In this document: piece by piece, positions 1 through 6,156 of the stretch
How the letters are laid out: each line of letters starts with the position of its first letter
How positions within the stretch are numbered: the stretch's first letter is position 1
Assembly: GCA_964624795.1 (NCBI GenBank)
Contig: CAZUZS010000105.1
Span: 1 to 11,704, forward strand
Length of the DNA: 11,704 nt
Source: CAZUZS01 sp964624795
GTDB taxonomy: Bacteria; Calditrichota; Calditrichia; RBG-13-44-9
Direction of reading: 5' to 3'
Position numbers and translations under genes: made by a program
Notes under the pieces: model-generated
The model's database searches: none
What the model saw: only the letters and a program-made list of their open reading frames with translations
What the model was told of the DNA's origin: nothing

Positions 1-6
1 ACGATC

Positions 7-1722
7 ATGAAAGAACAGGATCTGAAAAAACTGACGCTGGACTGTTTCTTCAATTATATTTTAGAAAATTTCGCGCCGAATAAATCGGTGTCCTATGTAA
101 ATGAGGAACCAATTACCTACGAAGAATTGGGCCGCAAGGTCAAAATTCTGAGCATGTTCCTCCACGAGCGGGGAATCCGCAAAGGCGACAAAGTGATCAT
201 CCTGGGGGACAATTCTCCCAACTGGGCCGTCGCTTTTCTGGCGGTCACTACCATGGGGGCGGTTGCGGTGCCGGTGCTCAGCGAATTCCCGGAGTCCGAT
301 ATAAACCACATAATTGCGCACTCCGAAGCGAATGCCGCATTTGTGGATGAGAAAATCCTGACATCGCTGGATTTGACGGCGCTGGAGAAGGTGCCGGAGG
401 TTATTTCCCTGACCTCATTCTATCTCGTAAAAGAAACCGCACCGCAGGAGGAAAATTTTCTGGACAAGATCTCCAATATTCCGGAAAAAGTAGGTGAGGC
501 CATCAAAAGCGGAAGAAACCTGTTTCGAACCACGGGCGGTGAAATCGGGGAAAATGACCTGGCCGAAATTCTCTACACCTCCGGCACTACCGGCCATTCC
601 AAAGGTGTGATGCTGACCCACAAAAACCTGGTGACCAATGCGTTGGCCGGGCCGGATGCGCTGGGCGGTGTTACCACGGACAGCGTCATGTTGACCCTGC
701 TGCCGCTGGCCCATGCCTATGGATGCACAACTGCCTTTATGGGGGCCATTTCCTGCGGGGCCTCGCTCTATTTTCTATCCCGCAAGCCCTCACCCAAAGT
801 GCTGATGGACGCCATGGCGGTCGTCCGTCCCACGCTGGTTACCGGTGTGCCAATGGTTTTTGAAAAGATATATCACAAGAAAGTGCTGCCGGAAATCACC
901 ACCCGGAAAGCCCTGCGCTTTCTGACAAGATTCGATTTGAGCCGCCGGCTGCTGTATCGCAAGATCGGGCAAAAGGTGCTGGAATCCTTTGGCGGGCGGC
1001 TGCACAGCTTTATCATTGGCGGCGCCAGCCTGAATGGAGAAGTGGAACTGTTCCTGCGGGAGGGTAAAATTCCCTATGCCATCGGCTACGGATTGAGCGA
1101 GTGTGCACCCATCGTCTCCGGCGATTCGCATCACCATTTGAAGCCGGGGTCGGTGGGACGTGCCATAAAGGGTGTGCAGATTAAAATTGATAATCCCGAT
1201 AAAAAAACGGCTGTCGGAGAGGTCTGGGTGCGCGGTCCCAACGTGATGAGAGGGTATTACAAAAATGATGACGAAACCAAAAAAGTGCTGCTGAAAGATG
1301 GCTGGCTGCGAACTGGCGATTTGGGCTACCTGGATTCGGACGGTTCTCTTTTCATCAAGGGAAGGTCCAAGAACGTGTATGTAGGCGCCTCCGGTGAGAA
1401 TATTTACCCGGAGATCATTGAGGATAAGTTGCGCGAATCGCTTTTTGTGGAAGAAGCGCTGGCCTATGTAGAGAACGACCGGGTGGTGGCACGGATTTAT
1501 ATGGACTACGACTACATTCAAACCCTGCTGGATGCGCCGAAACACACCATCCGGCACGAAGAGATCGATGAAATCCTGGAAAAAGTGCGCACAGAGACCA
1601 ACTCGCGGCTGCCGGCATTTTCGCAAATTGGCCGGCTGCTGGAACAACCGGAGCCGTTTGAGAAAACACCGACCAACAAGATTAAGCGCGTTTTGTATGT
1701 GCCGGATTACCGACAGAAGTAG
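7..1722 (+). CDS. AMP-forming long-chain acyl-CoA synthetase (FadD15-like)
   Basis: Predicted to activate a long-chain fatty acid with ATP and CoA, through an acyl-AMP intermediate, to acyl-CoA. The 571-residue protein shows the ANL adenylating-enzyme motifs in order: the phosphate loop YTSGTTGHSKG at about residues 190-200, GYGLSE at 360-365, the WLRTGDLGY hinge region at 433-441, KGRSKN at 451-456 with the GENIYP motif after it, and a C-terminal TNKIKR in which K558 matches the catalytic lysine of the mobile domain. No signal peptide or membrane helix is seen, so it is probably cytosolic or peripheral at the inner membrane. It is slightly shorter than typical 600-residue FadD15 proteins, but both ends look complete. 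Only six bases precede the ATG, so its ribosome binding site lies outside the window. Family assignment is firm; chain-length preference cannot be read from sequence, and a medium-chain substrate is possible. Confidence 0.93.
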   Translation: MKEQDLKKLTLDCFFNYILENFAPNKSVSYVNEEPITYEELGRKVKILSMFLHERGIRKGDKVIILGDNSPNWAVAFLAVTTMGAVAVPVLSEFPESDINHIIAHSEANAAFVDEKILTSLDLTALEKVPEVISLTSFYLVKETAPQEENFLDKISNIPEKVGEAIKSGRNLFRTTGGEIGENDLAEILYTSGTTGHSKGVMLTHKNLVTNALAGPDALGGVTTDSVMLTLLPLAHAYGCTTAFMGAISCGASLYFLSRKPSPKVLMDAMAVVRPTLVTGVPMVFEKIYHKKVLPEITTRKALRFLTRFDLSRRLLYRKIGQKVLESFGGRLHSFIIGGASLNGEVELFLREGKIPYAIGYGLSECAPIVSGDSHHHLKPGSVGRAIKGVQIKIDNPDKKTAVGEVWVRGPNVMRGYYKNDDETKKVLLKDGWLRTGDLGYLDSDGSLFIKGRSKNVYVGASGENIYPEIIEDKLRESLFVEEALAYVENDRVVARIYMDYDYIQTLLDAPKHTIRHEEIDEILEKVRTETNSRLPAFSQIGRLLEQPEPFEKTPTNKIKRVLYVPDYRQK

Positions 1723-1742
1723 GTGGTGTTTATTGCATTTAC

Positions 1743-1766
1743 CACGAAATGCACGAAAATCACGAA
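1743..1766 (+). repeat. Three CACGAA units at exact 9-base spacing
   Basis: CACGAA begins at 1743, 1752 and 1761, separated by ATG and AAT, just after the acyl-CoA synthetase stop. From general recollection, similar CACGAA-rich strings recur between genes in many environmental bacterial genomes; that was not tested here. Between this motif and the palindromic units at 1881 only a weak CGTGA/TCACG inverted repeat (1796-1813) and the short palindrome GGGCGCCC are seen, with no gene. Confidence 0.5.
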
Positions 1767-1880
1767 TAGTAGTTTAGTGGGCGCCCCAGCGTTTACGTGA
1801 AAATCTAATCACGGAAAAATAGCAGAAGCCTCGTAGAGACAGGATGCTTATAGAACAGATAAATCCTAAAGAAGAGTCCA

Positions 1881-2003
1881 GTCCCATCGTGACGGGATGT
1901 TGATGTTGTTCCGATGAGAGGGCTTTTCTGTGTGTCGTCCCTGACGGGACTCCGTTATCTGGGGAGGATCATCCATTCTATAAATATTTTGTCCCTTCGG
2001 GAC
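1881..2003. repeat. Three spaced GTCCC/GGGAC palindromic units
   Basis: Three short hairpins of the same type lie at nearly even spacing: a degenerate one at 1881-1896 (GTCCC ... GACGGGA), GTCCC-TGAC-GGGAC at 1937-1950 and GTCCC-TTC-GGGAC at 1991-2003. Starts are 56 and 54 bases apart. The DNA between hairpins is not repeated, so the element looks like an array of palindromic units with variable spacers, in the manner of REP-type or dispersed intergenic repeats. An open frame of 78 codons crosses the array on the minus strand (1866-2102), but it encodes the hairpins as residues and has no domain, so it is probably carried by the repeat and not a gene. Confidence 0.6.
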
Positions 2004-2162
2004 TTCAATCATCGTGTATTCGTAATCCTGCCTTAAATCGAAAAACCGCACTAATTTCTTTTTCCATCTTTCGAGATGCTCCCAACCTCCGTCTGACATC
2101 ATTTCGTGAAACTATTGTTAGAAAAACGTGATCTTCGGCGTGCAACTATTTCCCTGGCTGTA

Positions 2163-2181
2163 TGTTTACGTTAGGTAAACA
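2163..2181. promoter_or_regulatory. Inverted repeat just upstream of the NHLRC2-like gene
   Basis: TGTTTAC-GTTAG-GTAAACA is a perfect 7-base inverted repeat with a 5-base centre. It ends five bases before the GAGGTG ribosome binding site. The position suits a repressor operator or an mRNA hairpin affecting initiation. No recognisable -10/-35 pair was found near it, so the role is inference. Confidence 0.4.
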
Positions 2182-2185
2182 AAGT

Positions 2186-2191
2186 GAGGTG
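2186..2191 (+). promoter_or_regulatory. Ribosome binding site fixing the start at 2195
   Basis: GAGGTG lies three bases before ATG 2195. The in-frame ATG at 2162 has no such site and would add 11 polar residues ahead of the signal peptide, so 2195 is preferred. Confidence 0.7.
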
Positions 2192-2194
2192 AAT

Positions 2195-4240
2195 ATGCAC
2201 TTAATTGGACGAACTGTCTCAGCAATTTTGCTGTTTCTCTTTTTTCTCAATATAGAAGGGGTGAATGCCATGCCACAAAGTCTGGACAAACAGGAGGTCC
2301 GGGAGCGCCTGCGGGGCGTACGGGAACGCTACCATATCAAAGCGCCGGATCTGCCAACCAATTTTACCTGGCTGAATGTGAAGCGCCCGCTGACTAATGA
2401 TGATCTGCGTGGAAAGGTGGTGCTGCTGGACTTCTGGACTTACTGTTGCATCAACTGCATGCACATTATTCCGGATTTGCACTACCTGGAAGAAAAATAC
2501 AAAGACAAGCCGTTTGTGGTGATAGGTGTGCACTCCGCCAAATTTACCAATGAGCAGGACGCCGACAATATCCGGCAGGCCATTCTTCGCTACGAAATCA
2601 AACACCCGGTGGTGGTCGATCAGAATTTTCAAATCTGGCAGGCTTACGGTACCCGCGCCTGGCCGACGCTGGTGCTCATTGATCCGGACGGCTACATCGC
2701 CTCGGTTTTCTCCGGCGAGGGAAATCGCCAGGCGGTGGATACTTATGTGGATGTTCTGTTGGAGGAATTCGGAAAGCAGGGCAAGCTCGACCCTGCCCCA
2801 ATCCCCATCGACCTGGAGATGACCCGCCGCCCGTTTTCCATTCTCAATTACCCGGGGAAAGTGTTAGCCGACAGCGCCGGTCAGCGGCTTTATATTTCGG
2901 ATTCCAACAATAACCGCATTCTGGTAGCCAGCCTGGACGGGTTGCTGGAGAAGATCATCGGCAGCGGCAAAGAAGGCTTCCGGGACGGCGATTTCAGCAC
3001 CGCGGAATTTCGGCACCCGCAGGGAATGGCAGTTTACAAGGACAAATTGCTGATTGCCGATACCGAGAATCATGCCATTCGTGAAGTCGATTTCGGCAGT
3101 CAAACGGTTCGCACCATTGCCGGTACCGGGATGCAGGGATTTGACAGGGAACCTTCGGGGAATGCTCTGAACATAGCGCTCAGCTCCCCCTGGGATTTGC
3201 AGGTGGTGGGGACTAAACTCTACATCGCCATGGCCGGTCTGCACCAGATATGGATGTTAGATTTGACGAGCCACCAAATTGAAAACTACGCCGGGAGCGG
3301 GCGGGAGGCGCGCAAGGACGGCGACAGGCTGGATGCCGCATTTGCCCAACCGTCCGGGATCGCCTCCGACGGGCGTTTCCTGTATATCGCGGACAGCGAG
3401 GTCAGTTCGGTGCGGGCAATCGATCTGCAGCAAGACGGCGAGGTAAGCACACTGGCCGGCGGCGACCTGTTTGAGTATGGCGACCGGGACGGGAAGGGCG
3501 AGCAGGTTCGCCTTCAGCATCCGCTGGGAATCGAATATCGAAAAGGGAAGCTTTACATAGCTGATACCTACAATCACAAATTAAAAATTCTGGACTTGAA
3601 AACCGGCAGGACCGCAAGCTACCTGGGTAATGGAAAACCGGGATATGAAGACGGGAAAACAGCCCAATTCTATGAGCCGGCCGGGATCAGCGCGCTGGGC
3701 GATAAACTTTACGTGGCGGATACAAATAATCACCGGGTGCGGGTGGTGGACGTTAGCTCGGGCGACGTCGGCACATTGAATATCAGCGGATTGTCCAAAA
3801 TTGCCGGCAAGCAGAAAAATGCCGCCATGCTTACCGCCGGATTGCCTGGCACCGTAGTGGTGAATCATCCGGAGCAGAAAATTTCTTCCGGGAAATTCAC
3901 GCTGCAGGTAAACATCGACCTGCCGCCCGGGGAAAAATTCAATCCCGAATCGCCATTCCAGTATTTGCTGGTTGCCGATGCGGGCGTTTTCCATTCGCCG
4001 CAGGCGAATATGATTCAATCGCTGGAACATGGCAAATCGCTGCTGGAAATCCCGGTAAGTGTGGCAGGAGCATTCGGACGGCAAAACCTGCGGCTGGAGA
4101 TGCTCTACTATTTCTGCGATGACGCCGAAACCGGGACATGCAAAATCAGGTCGGTGGTTCATAACATACCGGTTGAGCTGAACGGTTCCGGGTCGACAGT
4201 GCTCACAGTGACCGATAAGCCAGGAAACGAACTGCCGTGA
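2195..4240 (+). CDS. Secreted NHLRC2-like thioredoxin/NHL beta-propeller protein
   Basis: A 681-residue protein with the domain order of animal NHLRC2. A signal peptide (about residues 1-25, hydrophobic core LLFLFFL, ending VNA) suggests export, most likely to the periplasm. A TlpA-like thioredoxin domain spans about 45-190, with FWTYCCINC at 80-88 (redox pair C85/C88, preceded by an extra C84) and the cis-proline in WPT at 156-158. NHL repeats follow from about 215 to 530, with recurring IADTENH, IADTYNH and VADTNNH turns typical of a beta-propeller. The C-terminal beta domain (about 570-670) carries a cysteine pair C641/C649. Resemblance to NHLRC2 continues along the whole length, including GVHSAKF, AMAGLHQIW and LQHPLG. 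Human NHLRC2 has 726 residues and no export signal. The substrate is unknown; thiol-disulfide exchange is inferred from the motif. The gene stands alone, between a repeat-rich spacer and a toxin-antitoxin module. Confidence 0.92.
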   Translation: MHLIGRTVSAILLFLFFLNIEGVNAMPQSLDKQEVRERLRGVRERYHIKAPDLPTNFTWLNVKRPLTNDDLRGKVVLLDFWTYCCINCMHIIPDLHYLEEKYKDKPFVVIGVHSAKFTNEQDADNIRQAILRYEIKHPVVVDQNFQIWQAYGTRAWPTLVLIDPDGYIASVFSGEGNRQAVDTYVDVLLEEFGKQGKLDPAPIPIDLEMTRRPFSILNYPGKVLADSAGQRLYISDSNNNRILVASLDGLLEKIIGSGKEGFRDGDFSTAEFRHPQGMAVYKDKLLIADTENHAIREVDFGSQTVRTIAGTGMQGFDREPSGNALNIALSSPWDLQVVGTKLYIAMAGLHQIWMLDLTSHQIENYAGSGREARKDGDRLDAAFAQPSGIASDGRFLYIADSEVSSVRAIDLQQDGEVSTLAGGDLFEYGDRDGKGEQVRLQHPLGIEYRKGKLYIADTYNHKLKILDLKTGRTASYLGNGKPGYEDGKTAQFYEPAGISALGDKLYVADTNNHRVRVVDVSSGDVGTLNISGLSKIAGKQKNAAMLTAGLPGTVVVNHPEQKISSGKFTLQVNIDLPPGEKFNPESPFQYLLVADAGVFHSPQANMIQSLEHGKSLLEIPVSVAGAFGRQNLRLEMLYYFCDDAETGTCKIRSVVHNIPVELNGSGSTVLTVTDKPGNELP

Positions 4241-4255
4241 TTGGTGGGAAAAATT

Positions 4256-4303
4256 TCCTGGTTCTTATTGAATCTGTGAATTCGTTTTAAATGGAAACCA
4301 GGA
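4256..4303. repeat. 8-base inverted repeat between NHLRC2-like gene and PIN toxin
   Basis: TCCTGGTT (4256-4263) and AACCAGGA (4296-4303) are perfect complements separated by 32 bases. No T-run follows, so it is not a classic terminator. It lies about 35 bases before the proposed toxin promoter and could be an operator or a weak stem in the 3' end of the upstream message. Confidence 0.4.
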
Positions 4304-4337
4304 TTAGATTTATGAATGTGAGCAAAAATTGGTTACA

Positions 4338-4366
4338 TTGCCTCTGGAAATTGACATGGATATATT
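4338..4366 (+). promoter_or_regulatory. Candidate sigma70 promoter for the toxin-antitoxin pair
   Basis: TTGCCT (4338-4343), a 17-base spacer and TATATT (4361-4366) form a reasonable sigma70-type promoter. The expected transcription start would fall at about 4372-4374, on or beside the ATG of the PIN gene, implying a leaderless or nearly leaderless message. This agrees with the absence of a Shine-Dalgarno sequence ahead of 4372. Similar matches arise by chance in AT-rich DNA. Confidence 0.4.
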
Positions 4367-4371
4367 GAATT

Positions 4372-4845
4372 ATGAAACCCAAAATATATCTTGAGACAAG
4401 TTTTGTAAGTTACCTTTCATCCCGTATAAGCCGGGACATTGTTACAGCAGCTCATCAGCAAATAACATGGGAATGGTGGGATTTAAGAAGACAAAATTAT
4501 GATCTTTTCATATCGCAATTGACTGTGGATGAGGCCATTAAGGGAGATCCCGATGCCGCAAAAAAACGGAATGAAATGATATTTGAATTGCCAATCCTGG
4601 AATTAAATGAAGCCGTACTTATATTAGCGCAGGATTTCATAGCCAAGAAGGTCATTCCTCCCCTGTATATTGATGATGCGTTTCATGTTTCAATTGCTGC
4701 AATTCATGGGATGAATTATTTATTAACATGGAATTATAAACATATTGCTAATGCGGAAATGAGGGATAAAATCGAGGAGATATGCTATAATAGTGGATAT
4801 ATAAATCCAATTATCTGTACACCCGAAGAATTAATGGGTGAATAG
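4372..4845 (+). CDS. PIN-domain protein, probable VapC-type toxin
   Basis: Predicted metal-dependent ribonuclease toxin of a type II toxin-antitoxin module. The 157 residues span one PIN domain: LETSF near the N-terminus supplies E8, DEAIKGD at 53-59 supplies E54, IDDAFHVSIAA at 100-110 supplies the paired acidic residues D101/D102, and TWNYKHIAN at 119-127 is the conserved strand near the C-terminus. The first acidic position is Glu where classic VapC has Asp; from recollection this Glu is usual in the YLETS subgroup, so it is not read as inactivation. The gene is AT-rich (21 G/C in the 60 bases 4381-4440), unlike the flanking housekeeping genes, which suggests acquisition by transfer. No ribosome binding site precedes it; see the promoter ending at 4366. 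It comes before its presumed antitoxin, the reverse of the common vapBC order. The RNA target is unknown. Confidence 0.82.
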   Translation: MKPKIYLETSFVSYLSSRISRDIVTAAHQQITWEWWDLRRQNYDLFISQLTVDEAIKGDPDAAKKRNEMIFELPILELNEAVLILAQDFIAKKVIPPLYIDDAFHVSIAAIHGMNYLLTWNYKHIANAEMRDKIEEICYNSGYINPIICTPEELMGE

Positions 4846-4878
4846 ATTGCGTAGCTTTAATAAAAAGGAGCATATGAC

Positions 4879-5061
4879 ATGTGGGAAGATGAGATTGTGA
4901 AGGAAATAAGAAAATATAGAGAAGATCATGCAAAGAAATTCAATTTCGATATCAAGGCCATTTACGAAGACTTAAAAGAAAGAGAAACCGAAAATCGATC
5001 AAAGAAGATCACTTTGCAGCCAAGGAAACATTTAAAACAGACCAAAGTTTTTTCCGAATAA
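4879..5061 (+). CDS. Small charged protein, putative antitoxin of the PIN toxin
   Basis: A 60-residue, highly charged protein that starts WEDEIVKEIRKYREDHAKKF and probably forms helices for its first 40 residues, with a basic tail. It lies 33 bases downstream of the PIN gene on the same strand and shares its low G+C. The start at 4879 is supported by AAGGAG at 4865-4870, eight bases away; an ATG at 4874 is in another frame that closes quickly. Small proteins of this kind commonly sit beside PIN toxins of the YLETS type, so the expected role is to bind and inhibit the toxin. No ribbon-helix-helix, AbrB or Phd motif is recognisable, so DNA binding and autoregulation cannot be claimed. The strong ribosome binding site here, against none for the toxin, would favour antitoxin excess. 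Confidence 0.7.
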   Translation: MWEDEIVKEIRKYREDHAKKFNFDIKAIYEDLKERETENRSKKITLQPRKHLKQTKVFSE

Positions 5062-5096
5062 ATCTGTTATCAAATCACCCAATTTATGAATTTATC

Positions 5097-5160
5097 GCGC
5101 TACGCTCTTTACACCATGCGAGATTCCAAATGGAATGATTACGATTTGGAGCGTGGCCGC
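5097..5160. repeat. Nested inverted-repeat element after the toxin-antitoxin pair
   Basis: Outer arms GCGCTACGCTC (5097-5107) and GAGCGTGGCCGC (5149-5160) pair over 11 positions with one G-U wobble and one bulged C. Inside is a second hairpin, ATTCCA-AA-TGGAAT (5123-5136). The whole could fold as a long stem with an apical hairpin. No T-run follows. It may be a structured RNA, a small repeat element or the scar of an insertion. Apart from this and the promoter at 5196-5224, the stretch 5062-5265 shows nothing convincing. Confidence 0.4.
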
Positions 5161-5195
5161 AAGTGATGTTTTGAAGCGCTCCGGATTTTCTGCAA

Positions 5196-5224
5196 TTGAC
5201 ATTATAACTCATTGTGAGTATCTT
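5196..5224 (+). promoter_or_regulatory. Candidate sigma70 promoter for NAD kinase
   Basis: A perfect -35 TTGACA (5196-5201), a 17-base spacer and TATCTT (5219-5224, four of six consensus bases) place a start near 5231, giving a leader of about 35 bases before the NAD kinase ATG. This would also drive the overlapping glycosyltransferase gene. Confidence 0.5.
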
Positions 5225-5253
5225 GTTTGTCAACAATTGCCGGGAGAAAAAAC

Positions 5254-5257
5254 GGAG
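5254..5257 (+). promoter_or_regulatory. Ribosome binding site fixing the NAD kinase start
   Basis: GGAG lies eight bases before ATG 5266. The frame stays open to a TTG at 5227, but that would add 13 residues ahead of the conserved FGIFANP strand and would start upstream of, or at, the predicted transcript start. Confidence 0.65.
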
Positions 5258-5265
5258 AAATCCCG

Positions 5266-6156
5266 ATGCCAAAATTTGGAATATTTGCCAATCCATCCAA
5301 AGCAATTTTATGGAAGAAACTTCCTGAAATTTTTCAAACCTTGAAGAATTCCGGGGTGTCACTGGTTTGTTCGCCGTCTGTTCTCAGGGAATCGCTCACA
5401 GATTTTTCAGATTGCCTGGTTCTGCCGGACGAAGAAATCGCCGCCAATAGCAACATGATCATTGCTTTTGGCGGAGACGGAACCGTACTGCGCTCGGTTA
5501 AATTGGTCGGGCGCTACCAGACACCGATTCTGGCAGTGAATGTCGGCGGCCTGGGATTTATGACCGAAGTGCTGCTGGAAGATTTTGGGAAAATTTTGCC
5601 GCACATTCTGGATGGGAAATACACGGTGGAGAAGCGGCTGATGCTGGAAGGTGTGGTCGATGGCGATCCAACACCGATGTATGCATTGAACGAAATTACC
5701 ATCGAAAAGGGACGATCCACGCGGGTCATCGAGGTGGCGGTTGAGATTGACGGCAAATACTTCAACACGTATGTCGCGGATGGGCTTATCGTTTCCACGC
5801 CCACCGGTTCTACCGGCTACTCGCTCTCCTCCGGCGGCCCGATTGTAGTGCCAGACAGCGATTCCATTATTCTCAACCCGATCTGCCCGCATTCGCTGAC
5901 CAACCGGCCGGTAATCATATCTCCAAAATCGGATATCGAAACACAGATTTTCACTGATTATCCCAAGATTGTACTTAGCGCCGATAACCAGGATGTGCGG
6001 GAGATATCCAGCCGCACGATTCTGAAAATTCACCGGGCACCCTTTGACGCGCAATTGGTAAAGCTGCCCGAAAGCGACTACTTTGCCCTGCTGCGCAATA
6101 AACTGGGCTGGGGAGAAGATTTCCGGGATAAATTGCGCTGGTCCTACAACCGCTGA
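5266..6156 (+). CDS. nadK: NAD kinase
   Basis: Phosphorylates NAD to NADP at the 2' position of the adenosine ribose using ATP, the only known route to NADP; cytosolic. The 296-residue protein is close to the usual bacterial length (E. coli NadK has 292). Diagnostic motifs are present in order: FGIFANP at the N-terminus, FGGDGT at 68-73 with catalytic D71, NVGGLGFM shortly after, NE at 142-143, and the glycine-rich DGLIVSTPTGSTGYSLSSGG at 172-191, followed by NPICPHSLTNRPV and the SADNQ turn. The stop codon overlaps the ATG of the next gene (TGATG), so the two are almost certainly cotranscribed and may be translationally coupled. A promoter candidate lies at 5196-5224. Nothing is missing or unusual in the catalytic set. 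Confidence 0.97.
   Translation: MPKFGIFANPSKAILWKKLPEIFQTLKNSGVSLVCSPSVLRESLTDFSDCLVLPDEEIAANSNMIIAFGGDGTVLRSVKLVGRYQTPILAVNVGGLGFMTEVLLEDFGKILPHILDGKYTVEKRLMLEGVVDGDPTPMYALNEITIEKGRSTRVIEVAVEIDGKYFNTYVADGLIVSTPTGSTGYSLSSGGPIVVPDSDSIILNPICPHSLTNRPVIISPKSDIETQIFTDYPKIVLSADNQDVREISSRTILKIHRAPFDAQLVKLPESDYFALLRNKLGWGEDFRDKLRWSYNR

Noticed and set aside
790..1647. Long minus-strand open frame of 285 codons
   Set aside because: It lies entirely opposite the well-supported acyl-CoA synthetase, has no recognisable motif and no credible start signal.
1866..2102. Minus-strand 78-codon frame in the spacer
   Set aside because: It reads through the palindromic repeat array and encodes its hairpins; no domain is seen, so it is treated as part of the repeat.
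2162..2194. Upstream in-frame ATG for the NHLRC2-like gene
   Set aside because: It would place 11 polar residues before the signal peptide and lacks a ribosome binding site, while ATG 2195 has GAGGTG.
3581..4162. Minus-strand open frame of 193 codons
   Set aside because: Antisense of the NHL and C-terminal domains of a clear gene, with no protein-family features.
4395..4397. Glu in place of the first Asp of the PIN active site, considered as an inactivating change
   Set aside because: From recollection, the YLETS subgroup of PIN proteins normally has Glu there, and the other acidic residues are present.
5086..5166. A 26-codon + strand frame starting MNLSRYALYTM
   Set aside because: It has no ribosome binding site, lies within the nested inverted repeat and shows no domain.
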